The notes: a model not told the origin generated them from the letters alone. A stretch of 64,000 nt of DNA from Solibaculum_A intestinale (GCF_040096205.1 NZ_JBBMFD010000011.1:11141-75140); one strand, 5' to 3'; shown: positions 42,701-51,623, numbered from the stretch's first letter. A program made the numbers and translations.

Positions 42701-45700
42701 GGGCGGGAAAAAGATACCGCTGCATGGCTGGCCCATGAGTTTGACGGCGGCGATGGCAAAACCCCGTTTTCGGTTCGCCCGGAAAGCCCCGAAGGAACGG
42801 TGCTGCCCTGGCCCAAGGTACAGCGCCGGATCGCTCAGCTTATCAAGGAGGACCGGTTCTACACCGAAGCGGAACAGGACCGGTTCGACAACATCGACCC
42901 CATCGCCATTCGGGAGGCTTTGGCCGAGCGCGGCATTGTGAATGGTGAACTGGTGGATGAGGAAAAACTGGATAATGACCCATTCATCCAGCGTGTTATG
43001 GCGGATGTGGAGGCCATATCCAGAGAGAGCGTCCCGGCAGATGAGCCGGAACAGCCTTCTCCCCATAATTTGCGTGTTCTGGTTTCAGATGAGGAATACG
43101 CTGCGGCTCGTGGCACACTCCGGGAGCGAACCTCCTACGATCCAGCGGTTCCTCCTTACAATGTGGGTGATATTGTCTATCTGGATGACCGGCCCCATCA
43201 GATCACAGAGCTGCGGGATGACACGGTGCAGCTGCTGCCCACCGGCATGAGCTATCCCATCTACCGGGCTGAGAGCCGGGAACGGTTTGAGCAGCTTTTG
43301 CGGGAGGATAACCGCAACGACTTCTATACCGAATTCCTGCCTGCAAATCTGGATACGGTGGACCAGGACCTTCGGGATGTGCTGGCCCATGGCCTGATTG
43401 GTGAGGCGGACAAGGCGGAGCTTTCCGAGCTTCTTCGCAACGGCAAGAGTAACCAGGAGGTAGCCTTGTGGCTGAGCCGGGCCTATCCCAACATCGTGGA
43501 AACGATGGAGCTGGAGACCGGCGAGACCGCCGATTACCGCACGATGCCGGAAGGTATCGAGCTGGAAGTGCTGGATGCAGATGAAAAGCGTCTGGCCATG
43601 CTGTTCTTCCAGTGGAGCGAGGTTGCGCCTTTGCTGCGCGGGATGTATGCCCGTCAGTTGGACGGTTTTGAGCAGGAACGCCCCGAACCGGCTGCCGAAA
43701 CCCCGGCCTTCCAAGCCGAGACTGTGGCTGTCTATCCGGGCGATAAGAACAATCTGCCCTATGATGTGGTTGTTCAGACCCTGCGAACCAATGAGCCGGA
43801 GCCGCCCACGCCTGCTGTCGAGCCGGAAAAGACTCTGGATGAGGTACTGGACGAACACCCCGTTTCCATTCAGGTAAACGGCGAGTGGCAGACCTTCCCC
43901 AATGTCAAAGCTGCCGAGGAAGCCTCTTATGAGGAATACAAGGCCAATCTGCGTCGCACCGCCGAGAATTTCCGTATCACTGACGATCACCTGGGCGAAG
44001 GCGGCCCCAAGGCTAAGTTCCAGGCCAATGTCGAGGCAATCAAGCTGCTGAAATACCTGGAGGAAACCACCGAGCAGGCAACGCCGGAACAGCAGAAAAT
44101 CCTTTCTCGGTATGTGGGCTGGGGCGGCCTTGCCGATGCCTTTGACCCCGACAAGGAAAGCTGGAGCAAGGAATATGCCCAGCTGAAGGAACTGCTGACC
44201 CCGGAGGAATACGCTGCTGCCAGAGGTTCCACCCTCAACGCGCACTACACCAGCCCTACGGTCATCAAAGCGATTTACGAGGCTGTGGGCCGCATGGGAT
44301 TTGAGACCGGCAACATCCTGGAGCCGTCCTGTGGTGTAGGCAATTTCTTCGGTATGCTGCCGGAGGAAATGCGAAACAGCCGTCTTTACGGCGTGGAGCT
44401 GGATTCCATCAGCGGGCGTATTGCCCAGCAGCTCTACCCCAAGGCCGACATCACCGTGGCAGGGTTTGAGACCACCGACAGGCGGGATTTCTACGATCTG
44501 GCGGTGGGTAATGTACCGTTTGGCCAGTATCAGGTTCGGGATAAAGCCTATGACAAGCTGAATTTCAGCATTCACAACTACTTTTTCGCCAAGGCTCTGG
44601 ATCAGGTTCGTCCCGGTGGCGTGGTGGCCTTTGTCACCAGCCGCTACACGATGGACGCCAAGGATTCCACCGTGCGCCGGTATCTTGCTCAGCGCGCCGA
44701 ACTGCTGGGGGCCATCCGTCTGCCCAATGACGCTTTCAAAAAGAACGCAGGTGCCGAGGTCGTTTCGGACATCATCTTCCTGCAAAAGCGTGACCGTCCG
44801 TTGGACATCGTGCCGGAGTGGACGCAGACCGGGCAGACCGAGGACGGCTTTGCCATCAACCGCTATTTCCTGGACCACCCGGAAATGGTGCTGGGCCGAC
44901 AGGAACCGGAAAGCACCGCCCACGGCATGGACTACACCGTGAACCCCATCGAGGGGCTGGAGCTTGCCGATCAGCTGCATGATGCCGTGAAGTACATTCG
45001 CGGCACCTACCAGGAGGCCGAGCTGCCGGAGCTGGGCGAGGGCGAAGCCATCGACACTTCTATCCCTGCTGACCCCAATGTGAAAAATTACTCCTACACC
45101 GTTGTGGACGGCGATGTGTATTACCGTGAAAACAGCTGTATGGTACGGCCTGACCTGAATGCCACCGCCGAAGCCCGTGTGAAAGGACTGGTGGGTCTGC
45201 GAGAATGTGTCCAGCAGCTCATTGATCTGCAAATGGACGCCGCCACACCGGACAGCGCCATCCAGGACAAACAGGCCGAACTGAACCGGCTCTATGACAG
45301 CTTCTCTGCAAAATATGGTCTTATCAATGACCGGGCGAACCGGCTGGCCTTTGCTGATGATTCCAGCTACTATCTGCTCTGCGCGCTGGAAGTCATTGAC
45401 GAGGACGGCAAGCTGGAGCGCAAGGCGGATATGTTCACCAAGCGCACCATCAAGCCCCACAAGGCGGTGGACACTGTGGATACCGCAAGTGAAGCTCTGG
45501 CCGTATCAATTTCCGAAAAAGCCTTTGTCGATATGGCGTATATGGCGGAGTTGACCGGCAAGACCGGCGACGAACTGGCCGCCGAGCTAAAAGGCGTGAT
45601 CTTCCGTGTACCTGGGCAGTTGGAGAAAGACGGCACTCCCCATTATGTAACAGCCGACGAATACCTGTCCGGCAATGTGCGGCGCAAGCTGCGTCAGGCA

Positions 45701-48700
45701 CAGCGGGCCGCACAGCAGGACCCTTCCTTTGCAGTCAATGTGGAGGCCCTTACCGCTGCCCAGCCCAAAGACCTGGATGCGTCGGAGATTGAGGTGCGCC
45801 TGGGCGCTACCTGGATCGACAAAGAGTACATCCAGCAGTTTATGTATGAGACCTTCGACACGCCGTTTTATCTCCAGCGCAATATCGAGGTCAACTATTC
45901 TTCTTTCACCGCTGAGTGGCAGATCACCGGCAAAAGCTCTGTAAGCCAGAACAATGTGGCAGCCTATACCACCTACGGAACCAGCCGTGCCAATGCCTAC
46001 AAGATTCTGGAGGACAGCCTGAACCTGCGGGATGTCCGTATCTACGACACCATAGAGGATGCAGACGGCAAAGAGCGCCGGGTGTTGAATGCCAAAGAGA
46101 CCACCCTGGCCGCCCAAAAGCAGCAAGCGATCCGGGACGCTTTCAAAGACTGGATTTGGAAAGACCCGGACCGCCGCCAAGCTCTGGTCCGCCAGTACAA
46201 TGAGGAAATGAACTCCACCCGTCCCCGTGAATACGACGGCGGACACATTACTTTCGGTGGTATGAACCCGGCCATCACCTTGCGGGAACACCAGAAAAAC
46301 GCTATCGCTCATGTGCTGTACGGCGGCAATACGCTGCTGGCACACGAGGTAGGCGCTGGCAAAACCTTTGAAATGGTGGCTGCCGCCATGGAGAGTAAGC
46401 GCCTGGGCTTGTGTCAGAAATCCCTCTTTGTGGTGCCGAACCATCTGACCGAACAATGGGCGTCGGAGTTTCTGCGGCTCTATCCTTCCGCCAACATTCT
46501 TGTCACCACCAAAAAGGACTTTGAGACCCACAACCGCAAGAAGTTCTGCGCCCGCATTGCCACCGGCGATTATGACGCCATCATCATGGGACACAGCCAG
46601 TTTGAGAAAATCCCCATCAGCCGAGAGCGTCAGGAACGGCTCCTTCAGGAGCAGATCGACGAGATCACCGAGGGCATTGCCGAGGTGAAGTACAGCGGCG
46701 GTGAGCGTTTCACGGTCAAGCAGTTGGAACGCACCAAGAAGTCCCTGGAAGCCCGGCTGGAGAAATTGCAGGCCGAGAGCCGCAAGGACGATGTGGTAAC
46801 ATTCGAGCAGTTGGGTGTGGACCGCCTGTTCGTCGATGAGGCGCATAACTATAAAAACCTGTTTTTATACACCAAGATGCGGAATGTGGCAGGTCTCTCC
46901 ACAAGCGATGCCCAAAAGTCCAGCGATATGTTTGCAAAGTGTCGCTATATGGATGAACTGACCGGAAACCGTGGTGTGATTTTCGCCACTGGCACCCCCG
47001 TATCGAACAGCATGACCGAACTTTACACCATGCAGCGGTATCTCCAGTATGACCGCCTGCAAGAGCTGAACATGACCCACTTCGACTGCTGGGCCAGCCG
47101 CTTCGGAGAAACCGTCACGGCGCTGGAGCTGGCACCGGAAGGCACCGGCTACCGGGCAAGAACGAGATTCAGCAAGTTTTTCAACCTCCCGGAGCTGATG
47201 AACTTGTTCCGTGAAGTTGCCGACATCAAAACCGCCGATCAGCTGAACTTGCCCACCCCGGAGGTGGAATACCACAACATCGTGGCCCAGCCTACTGAAC
47301 ACCAAAAAGAGATGGTGCAGGTTCTCTCCGAGCGCGCCTCCAGGGTACACAGCGGCAGCGTTGACCCCTCAGAGGACAATATGCTCAAGATTACCGGCGA
47401 TGGCCGCAAGCTGGGTCTGGACCAGCGTATCATCAACCAGCTGCTGCCGGATGAACCCGGCACCAAGGTCAATCAGTGTGTGGGTAATATCATGCAGATC
47501 TGGCGGGACGGCGAGGCTGACAAGCTGACCCAGCTGGTATTCTGCGACATTTCCACGCCCCAGGCAGCCCCCTCCAAAAAGGCAGCCAAACAGCTGGATA
47601 ATCCCACACTTCATGCGCTGGAACAGGCTGTGCCGTTGGATGAGCCTGAGCCTGCCTTTACCATCTATGAGGACATCCGCCAGAAGCTCATCGCCCAGGG
47701 AATGCCCGCCGAGCAGATTGCTTTTATCCACGAAGCCAAGACCGAGGTGCAGAAGAAAGAACTGTTTTCCAAGGTTCGCACTGGGCAGGTGCGCGTCCTG
47801 CTGGGCAGCACCTCCAAAATGGGCGCTGGCACCAATGTGCAGGACCGGCTTGTGGCGCTCCATGACCTGGATTGTCCGTGGCGTCCGGGAGACCTTGCCC
47901 AGCGCAAGGGCCGTATCGAGCGCCAGGGCAACCAGAATCCGCTGGTCCATGTGTACCGCTATGTTACCGAGGGAACTTTCGATGCCTACCTGTGGCAGAC
48001 GGTGGAGAACAAACAGAAATTCATTTCGCAAATCATGACCAACAAAAGCCCGGTCCGCTCCTGCGATGATGTGGACGAAACGGCGCTGTCCTTTGCCGAG
48101 ATCAAGGCCCTGTGCGCCGGAGACCCCCGTATCAAGGAGCGCATGGATTTGGATGTGGAGGTTGCGCGTCTGAAGCTGATGAAAGCTGACCATCAGAGCA
48201 AGCAGTACCGCCTGGAGGATCAGTTGCTCAAATACTTCCCCCAGGAAATCGAAACTAACAAGGGGTTTATTAAAGGCTTTGAAGCGGATCTGGAGACCCT
48301 GGCCGCCCATCCTCACCCGGAGGATGGCTTTGCTGGAATGGAGATCCGGGGCGATGTGCTGACTGACAAAGAAAACGCCGGTGCAGCCTTGCTAGACGCC
48401 TGTAAGGAGGTCAAAGGCTCCGAACCGGTGCAGATCGGCAGCTATCGGGGCTTTACTATGTCCGTGGAGTTTTCCGCTTGGAAACAGGAATATACGCTCC
48501 TGTTGAAAGGCCAGATGACCCACCGGGCAAGCCTCGGCACAGACCCGCGCGGAAACCTCACCCGTATCGACAATGCACTGGCTCAAATGCCTCAGCGTTT
48601 GGAAGCCGTGAAAAACCAGCTGGACAACCTTTACCAACAGCAGGCCGCAGCCAAAGAGGAAATCGGAAAGCCGTTTCCCTTTGAGGATGATCTGCGAGTC

Positions 48701-48877
48701 AAGTCCGCCCGTCTGGTGGAACTGGACACGCTGCTGAACATTGACGGCAAGGGCCATGCCCAGCCGGAAACTGTGGTTGCCAAGAGCGCACGGCCTTCGG
48801 TGCTGGACAGCTTGAAGCGCCCGGTGCCACCCCGTAGCCCTGAAAAGAAACCGAAACAACATGAGGAGGTGCGATAA
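39707..48877 (+). CDS. Giant ArdC/MutS-I/N6-methylase/SNF2 helicase protein
   Basis: 3056 residues. In order: ArdC/LtrC-like domain (1-140; LYKYPFHEQMMIYAQRPDATACAEY); low-complexity charged linker (258-376) overlapping tnpV; a MutS domain-I-like unit near 755-830 (DDIILYQMGDFFELYGEDA, LTTRAIPGGGRVEMCGFPA); N6-adenine methylase near 1530-1610 (LEPSCGVGNFFGMLP, NVPFGQY in place of NPPY); SNF2 helicase from about 2190 (HEVGAGKT, VDEAHNYKN, GTPVSNSMTELYTMQRYL, RKGRIERQGNQN). The family marks Tn1549/CTn ICEs and is thought to modify and remodel incoming DNA against restriction. I chose the ATG after GGGAGGACAGAAAACC; an ATG 21 bases upstream lacks a good site. Confidence 0.9.
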   Translation: MPSKAEFYRQMAEQVSTQLVGSWKEWTAFLTTAARLYKYPFHEQMMIYAQRPDATACAEYDLWNEKMGRYVRRGSKGIALVDDSGDKLRLRYVFDISDTGTREHSRTPWLWQLEEQHIGPVSAMLEQNYGVAGDNLAQQLTDVAGKLASEYWDDHQRDFRYIVDGSFLAEYDDYNIEVQFKSAATVSIAYALMSRCGLDTEQYFQHEDFMPIFDFNTPATVGALGAAVSQINQQVLRQIGVTIQIYEREQLAERSVTHGEQPDLHDERRLSDSRPEADRTAGEAPGQVRQDAESVPEGTPAPDLQSAAADREAVPAPHRDRRDSAEPSGADDAPAGERRGRDGAAESQRPDALGGPDEHLQSTGRGDSDGGAYSQLSFFLSEAEQIRIIDEAENVKTSSAFSFAQADIDHVLRLGGNTYRQRERIVAAFEEQKSTTEIADTLKTLYHGGNGIGSITAWYAEDGIHLSHGKTARYDKSAQVISWESAAERIGQLLQDGQFATNVELAEAAGYERSLLAEKFWNLYHDFSEEAREAGYLPILSNNPGRGFPEESAWLTEQLKSPEFRQNLAEEYAAFWTAYQQDRDLLRFHYHKPKEIWENLQDLSLPRTTFTSQLTEVPSVKQFISEDEIDAAMTRGSGFEGGKGRVFTFFQEPHTDKEKVDFLKHKYGIGGHSHALSGAMKSDESHDGKGLHYKKDGCPDVHFTWEKVAKRITDLIQKGRYLTEQEQAEYDKIQAEKALAEEDALQAQQPDPAVWEYNGVKERHPDDIILYQMGDFFELYGEDAKTAAAELDLNLTTRAIPGGGRVEMCGFPANRLEQVVEQLRDKHDVTISAVPKGGRERQEYSMPSIDHEAEQHINAQEAEFGADGTRVFQETEAAAAPTIRELHEQYKPIVLAAVMEDVPYRNACGHSDHENAVIEGNAAIRRAVLGSGNMELLRLYSDTPEFRQRLHREIIDETYPKLHELLHPLTDNDIDKAIQDWNGKIESKHAVVRYMEKHGREKDTAAWLAHEFDGGDGKTPFSVRPESPEGTVLPWPKVQRRIAQLIKEDRFYTEAEQDRFDNIDPIAIREALAERGIVNGELVDEEKLDNDPFIQRVMADVEAISRESVPADEPEQPSPHNLRVLVSDEEYAAARGTLRERTSYDPAVPPYNVGDIVYLDDRPHQITELRDDTVQLLPTGMSYPIYRAESRERFEQLLREDNRNDFYTEFLPANLDTVDQDLRDVLAHGLIGEADKAELSELLRNGKSNQEVALWLSRAYPNIVETMELETGETADYRTMPEGIELEVLDADEKRLAMLFFQWSEVAPLLRGMYARQLDGFEQERPEPAAETPAFQAETVAVYPGDKNNLPYDVVVQTLRTNEPEPPTPAVEPEKTLDEVLDEHPVSIQVNGEWQTFPNVKAAEEASYEEYKANLRRTAENFRITDDHLGEGGPKAKFQANVEAIKLLKYLEETTEQATPEQQKILSRYVGWGGLADAFDPDKESWSKEYAQLKELLTPEEYAAARGSTLNAHYTSPTVIKAIYEAVGRMGFETGNILEPSCGVGNFFGMLPEEMRNSRLYGVELDSISGRIAQQLYPKADITVAGFETTDRRDFYDLAVGNVPFGQYQVRDKAYDKLNFSIHNYFFAKALDQVRPGGVVAFVTSRYTMDAKDSTVRRYLAQRAELLGAIRLPNDAFKKNAGAEVVSDIIFLQKRDRPLDIVPEWTQTGQTEDGFAINRYFLDHPEMVLGRQEPESTAHGMDYTVNPIEGLELADQLHDAVKYIRGTYQEAELPELGEGEAIDTSIPADPNVKNYSYTVVDGDVYYRENSCMVRPDLNATAEARVKGLVGLRECVQQLIDLQMDAATPDSAIQDKQAELNRLYDSFSAKYGLINDRANRLAFADDSSYYLLCALEVIDEDGKLERKADMFTKRTIKPHKAVDTVDTASEALAVSISEKAFVDMAYMAELTGKTGDELAAELKGVIFRVPGQLEKDGTPHYVTADEYLSGNVRRKLRQAQRAAQQDPSFAVNVEALTAAQPKDLDASEIEVRLGATWIDKEYIQQFMYETFDTPFYLQRNIEVNYSSFTAEWQITGKSSVSQNNVAAYTTYGTSRANAYKILEDSLNLRDVRIYDTIEDADGKERRVLNAKETTLAAQKQQAIRDAFKDWIWKDPDRRQALVRQYNEEMNSTRPREYDGGHITFGGMNPAITLREHQKNAIAHVLYGGNTLLAHEVGAGKTFEMVAAAMESKRLGLCQKSLFVVPNHLTEQWASEFLRLYPSANILVTTKKDFETHNRKKFCARIATGDYDAIIMGHSQFEKIPISRERQERLLQEQIDEITEGIAEVKYSGGERFTVKQLERTKKSLEARLEKLQAESRKDDVVTFEQLGVDRLFVDEAHNYKNLFLYTKMRNVAGLSTSDAQKSSDMFAKCRYMDELTGNRGVIFATGTPVSNSMTELYTMQRYLQYDRLQELNMTHFDCWASRFGETVTALELAPEGTGYRARTRFSKFFNLPELMNLFREVADIKTADQLNLPTPEVEYHNIVAQPTEHQKEMVQVLSERASRVHSGSVDPSEDNMLKITGDGRKLGLDQRIINQLLPDEPGTKVNQCVGNIMQIWRDGEADKLTQLVFCDISTPQAAPSKKAAKQLDNPTLHALEQAVPLDEPEPAFTIYEDIRQKLIAQGMPAEQIAFIHEAKTEVQKKELFSKVRTGQVRVLLGSTSKMGAGTNVQDRLVALHDLDCPWRPGDLAQRKGRIERQGNQNPLVHVYRYVTEGTFDAYLWQTVENKQKFISQIMTNKSPVRSCDDVDETALSFAEIKALCAGDPRIKERMDLDVEVARLKLMKADHQSKQYRLEDQLLKYFPQEIETNKGFIKGFEADLETLAAHPHPEDGFAGMEIRGDVLTDKENAGAALLDACKEVKGSEPVQIGSYRGFTMSVEFSAWKQEYTLLLKGQMTHRASLGTDPRGNLTRIDNALAQMPQRLEAVKNQLDNLYQQQAAAKEEIGKPFPFEDDLRVKSARLVELDTLLNIDGKGHAQPETVVAKSARPSVLDSLKRPVPPRSPEKKPKQHEEVR
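40479..40835 (+). CDS. tnpV: TnpV-family protein encoded in the +1 frame inside the giant helicase gene
   Basis: A complete 118-residue TnpV protein: SLTYTMNGDYQIPDL, KYGRMRKAYLKEHRP, DPMRWVGLMNTCKAQAEEI, ending ELIHS. It has its own ribosome binding site (GGAAAGGAGCG, then six bases to ATG) and stop, and lies wholly inside the 39707-48877 gene, shifted by one base. The helicase frame over the same bases reads as a disordered linker (RRLSDSRPEADRTAGEAPGQ and so on). It aligns from end to end with the TnpV copies at 1656 and 23144, so chance is excluded by eye. This is true overprinting of two coding frames. Confidence 0.88.
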   Translation: MENSLTYTMNGDYQIPDLKLTEQPEKPLGKYGRMRKAYLKEHRPLIYNQLLLTEKLYPHLIEIDETAQSRLEQMMPQLAKDAGATEQLKASDPMRWVGLMNTCKAQAEEILMAELIHS

Positions 48878-48878
48878 C

Positions 48879-49685
48879 ATGAATACCAACGATCTGAATA
48901 CGGCCCTTTATGAGAAGATGGCCGCTGAACAGGACAAATACCGGGACTGGCTGAAAAGCCAGCCCCCGGAGGAAATCCTGCACCATACCTATGAGTACAC
49001 CGTCCGGGAGGACATTGTGATGGCGATGGAGGACTTGGAGCTGACCGATGCCCAGGCCCAGGCGCTTTTGGATTCGCCTACACCGCTGGCCGATGTGTAC
49101 CGTCACTTTGAGAAGCTGGAGACCGGCTACATGGATGTGATCCGGGACAGCATTGAAAACCGAGCGGATGATGTGTGTAAGGTTTTGGAAGAACAGCGGT
49201 CCATCCCTCTCTATCTCCATTCTGCCGCCTATGCGTCCCAGCATGGGGAGATGGCACAATATAACCGCTCTTATCAGGCAAACTTTGACTGTAAAGAGGC
49301 CATTGAACACGCCATCAGCGCCCACTATGCGGATAACCGACTGGATACGGAGTCTGCGGTTAAGGCGGTGCTGGAAAAGTTCGGGTCGGAACGAGTACAG
49401 TTCATCCTTGCCAACACCATCCAGCATAAGGACAGCGACGGTCGCGTTTCCCGTGACAACAAAGCCTGGGCAAAGACCATTCCCATGCCGGAGGACAGCG
49501 GCACTTCGCGCCACTGTGCTTATCTGGTTGTGGATGAGGTCAATCTTGGTCTGACCGATCTGTTTACACGGCAGGCACGAAAAACGCTTCAGGAACCGGA
49601 GAAAGGCTCTGTCTTGCAAAAGCTCAAACAGGAGCCTACCACCCACAAGCCTGCTTTATCGAAGAAACAGGAGCCGGAACGATGA
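48879..49685 (+). CDS. DUF3849/DUF3848 domain protein
   Basis: 268 residues from the ATG after GAGGAGGTGCGATAAC; an ATG 18 bases upstream lies within the preceding stop region. The N-terminal half (ALYEKMAAEQDKYRDWLKSQPPEEIL ... YEYTVREDIVMAMED) fits DUF3848, and the C-terminal half (PLYLHSAAYASQHGEMAQYNRSYQAN ... VKAVLEKFGSERVQFILANTIQ) fits DUF3849. Both are restricted to ICE proteins of this group, sometimes fused to the giant helicase. Function unknown, probably an auxiliary of DNA processing. It overlaps mobC by 4 bases. Confidence 0.8.
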   Translation: MNTNDLNTALYEKMAAEQDKYRDWLKSQPPEEILHHTYEYTVREDIVMAMEDLELTDAQAQALLDSPTPLADVYRHFEKLETGYMDVIRDSIENRADDVCKVLEEQRSIPLYLHSAAYASQHGEMAQYNRSYQANFDCKEAIEHAISAHYADNRLDTESAVKAVLEKFGSERVQFILANTIQHKDSDGRVSRDNKAWAKTIPMPEDSGTSRHCAYLVVDEVNLGLTDLFTRQARKTLQEPEKGSVLQKLKQEPTTHKPALSKKQEPER

Positions 49686-50026
49686 GCGCCAAAAAGCGTA
49701 AACGGGATGTGCCGGTCCTGTTTTGGGTTTCCGATGCGGAGATGGAAGCGATCCAGCAGAAAATGGCACAGTTCGGAACAAAAAACCTGAGCGCCTATCT
49801 GCGGAAGATGGCTGTGGACGGCTATGTGGTACAGCTGGACTTGCCGGAGCTGAAGGAACTGGTATCCCTGTTGCGCCGAAGCAGCAATAACCTGAACCAG
49901 CTCACCCGACGGGTACATGAAACGGGGCGGATTTATGATGCTGACCTGGAGGATATAGCCCAACGGCAGGAGCAGTTATGGGAGGGCGTGAAAGAAATCC
50001 TAACCCAGCTTTCCAGGCTTTCGTAA
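49682..50026 (+). CDS. mobC: MobC-family relaxosome accessory protein
   Basis: 114 residues: a ribbon-helix-helix-like N-terminus (DVPVLFWVSDAEMEAIQQKMAQFGTK and LSAYLRKMAVDGYV) and the MobC signature LLRRSSNNLNQLTRRVHETG. MobC binds oriT and helps the relaxase nick. In related ICEs the relaxase gene follows at once; here it is 3.5 kb away at 53589 because a cargo island lies between. A strong terminator follows at 50048. Confidence 0.88.
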   Translation: MSAKKRKRDVPVLFWVSDAEMEAIQQKMAQFGTKNLSAYLRKMAVDGYVVQLDLPELKELVSLLRRSSNNLNQLTRRVHETGRIYDADLEDIAQRQEQLWEGVKEILTQLSRLS

Positions 50027-50047
50027 CAGGGATATATGCCCCAACTG

Positions 50048-50096
50048 CGGAGGGAGGAACGGCGTTCTTTTCGCCGCGCCTTCCTCCGTTTTTTCT
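50048..50096 (+). terminator. Terminator after mobC
   Basis: A 17-base arm CGGAGGGAGGAACGGCG (50048-50064) pairs with 50072-50088 with two mismatches and one wobble, followed by TTTTTTC. It separates mobC from the cargo island. Confidence 0.75.
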
Positions 50097-50178
50097 TTTG
50101 CCCATATCCTTGTCTTTTTGAAATGTTGGAAGGATAATATGGGTAGAAAACAGATTGCCGCAAAGGAGTTGAGAATAG

Positions 50179-50484
50179 ATGAAAACCTTTGAGAAGGTGT
50201 TGGAGATTTTTCGTGAGTATTTGGACTGTGATCTAGAGGAAGAAGTCCTCCCTTGTCGAGAAGGTTATCTCCGCGTCACATGGAATGGAGATTCCCGCTA
50301 CTGTGTGGATGGACTTCTCAGCCGGACACCGGACGAACTATTCGAGGTGCTGTTATCTGATTATCGCAGCTATGAGGAACTGCGGCTAACCAAAGGATGC
50401 CGAGAAGTGACGGAAGAAGATGAAAGACAGGCAGAAATTCTCTGTCAGAGCTTTCGGGAACGATGGAAGGAGGAAGAAAAATGA
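50179..50484 (+). CDS. Unknown protein, paralogue of the protein at 55289
   Basis: 101 residues beginning KTFEKVLEIFREYLDCD, with an acidic, partly helical body (ELFEVLLSDYRSYEELRLTKGCREVT). The protein at 55289 starts MMTFEKVLEVFNDYLNKD and keeps the same layout, so the two belong to one family, which I do not know. They stand on either side of the relaxase-AbiE region. It overlaps the membrane-protein gene by 4 bases. Confidence 0.7.
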   Translation: MKTFEKVLEIFREYLDCDLEEEVLPCREGYLRVTWNGDSRYCVDGLLSRTPDELFEVLLSDYRSYEELRLTKGCREVTEEDERQAEILCQSFRERWKEEEK

Positions 50485-50792
50485 GGGCGATCTGGTTCAT
50501 TCTGAAACTGCCGTTGAAGATTTTAATGGCTCCGGTGATTCTGTCGCTGACCCTGTTCGTCTGGATTTGTGTGGGGATTGTCTATGTCTCCGGTTTGGTG
50601 CTGGGGCTTATCAGCATGGTGGTTGCCCTGCTGGGTGTGGCAGTTCTGATTACTTACTCCTTGCAAAACGGCATTATCCTGCTGGTGATAGCATTTCTCA
50701 TTAGTCCCTATGGTTTGCCAATGGCTGCAATCTGGCTACTGGGCAAGGTACAGGACTTGAAGTTTATCATTCAAGATTTGGTTTATGGATAA
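50481..50792 (+). CDS. CD1845-like small membrane protein
   Basis: 103 residues from the ATG after AAGGAGGAAGAAAA. Two or three hydrophobic segments (LKILMAPVILSLTLFVWICVGIVYVSG and LGLISMVVALLGVAVLITYS, then IILLVIAFLISPYGLPMAAIWLLG) cover most of the protein. Proteins of this form are regular in CTn elements of Clostridioides (CD1845 group); the function is unknown. It ends at a perfect bidirectional terminator. Confidence 0.75.
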   Translation: MRAIWFILKLPLKILMAPVILSLTLFVWICVGIVYVSGLVLGLISMVVALLGVAVLITYSLQNGIILLVIAFLISPYGLPMAAIWLLGKVQDLKFIIQDLVYG

Positions 50793-50796
50793 TATG

Positions 50797-50827
50797 AAAA
50801 CCTCCGACGAATTTCGTCGGAGGTTTT
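50797..50827. terminator. Perfect bidirectional terminator
   Basis: AAAACCTCCGACGA (50797-50810) pairs fully with 50814-50827 around ATT. It serves the gene ending at 50792 and the minus-strand gene ending at 50826. Confidence 0.85.
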
Positions 50828-51065
50828 ATGGTTCTAGGTTATCTTCTTGAAAAAGCGGCGATGCAAAAAAGGTATCTATCCCAATCCCCATTCCTTGGCA
50901 CATCTCATGAATGATCCGTAGCTTAACCGAATCATACGAGCAGTTGATGACATTTCCAATCGTAGACTTGGGAACACCGCTTTTCATATACAGTTGATAT
51001 TGTGTCATTTTTCTTTCATCTAGTAATTCTAACAGACGTTTGCTTACCGCCTCGTTTAGCTTCAT
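50826..51065 (-). CDS. XRE-family helix-turn-helix repressor
   Basis: 79 residues from the ATG after AGGGG; a GTG 9 bases further upstream is an alternative. The helix-turn-helix is KMTQYQLYMKSGVPKSTIGNVINCSY, followed by KLRIIHEMCQGMGIGIDTFFASPLF. Together with the divergent SLOG gene it shares a 110-base control region with a TACTA-TATT-TAGTA palindrome, its likely operator. Confidence 0.88.
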   Translation of the reverse strand: MKLNEAVSKRLLELLDERKMTQYQLYMKSGVPKSTIGNVINCSYDSVKLRIIHEMCQGMGIGIDTFFASPLFQEDNLEP

Positions 51066-51088
51066 TCTATACACCGCCCCTGTGACTG

Positions 51089-51102
51089 TACTATATTTAG
51101 TA
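51089..51102. promoter_or_regulatory. Palindromic operator candidate for the XRE/SLOG pair
   Basis: TACTA-TATT-TAGTA is a perfect inverted repeat in the divergent control region; a related half-site GTACTAATAG lies near 51137. Confidence 0.5.
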
Positions 51103-51185
51103 TATGGGCAGTTTTGCTAAAATTGGTCCCTGTACCTGTACTAATAGAGCTATTTGCAGTATGATGGTAATAGGGGTGCCATCGT

Positions 51186-51623
51186 ATGAACGTAACTTTT
51201 TGTGGCCATTCGCAAATCACAAAGGCAGACAATATTGCGAATTGGCTTCGCAATGTAACACAAGACCTAATTGAGCAAGGAGCAACAACTTTTTATCTTG
51301 GAGGATATGGAGAGTTCGACAGTTTAGCAGCGTCTATTTTACGGGAACAAAAGAAAAAGTATCCGCAAATCGAGCTGGTTCTTGTATTGGCATATTTGAA
51401 CACTGGCCGGGATGTTTCTGGCTATGACAGTACCGTGTATCCACCGCTGGAAAACGTACCGCGCCGTTTTTCGATTTCTCATAGAAATCGCTGGATGGTA
51501 GAGTCCGCCGATGTAGTGGTGGCCTATGTTCTCCATGATTGGGGCGGAGCAGCCACAACGTTACGGTGTGCCAAACAGAAAAAGAAGCAGATTATTTCAT
51601 ATCGTGATGAAATGGGCAGCTGA
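51186..51623 (+). CDS. SLOG/DUF1273-like nucleotide-binding protein
   Basis: 145 residues with a Rossmann-like pattern: MNVTFCGHSQ at the N-terminus, glycine loop TTFYLGGYGEFDSLAA, RRFSISHRNRWMVESADVVVAYV, and the second glycine motif HDWGGAATTLRCA. SLOG proteins bind nucleotides or their derivatives, and several act as sensors in defence systems. Paired with the divergent XRE repressor it may form a small regulatory or defence unit; the ligand is not known. Confidence 0.7.
   Translation: MNVTFCGHSQITKADNIANWLRNVTQDLIEQGATTFYLGGYGEFDSLAASILREQKKKYPQIELVLVLAYLNTGRDVSGYDSTVYPPLENVPRRFSISHRNRWMVESADVVVAYVLHDWGGAATTLRCAKQKKKQIISYRDEMGS

Noticed and set aside
40826..43066. 746-codon ORF on the minus strand opposite the giant helicase gene
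   Set aside because: Shadow frame of the MutS-like region; no start signal or family motif.
43085..45460. 791-codon ORF on the minus strand opposite the giant helicase gene
   Set aside because: Composition shadow of the plus-strand methylase region; no recognisable domain in the minus-strand translation.
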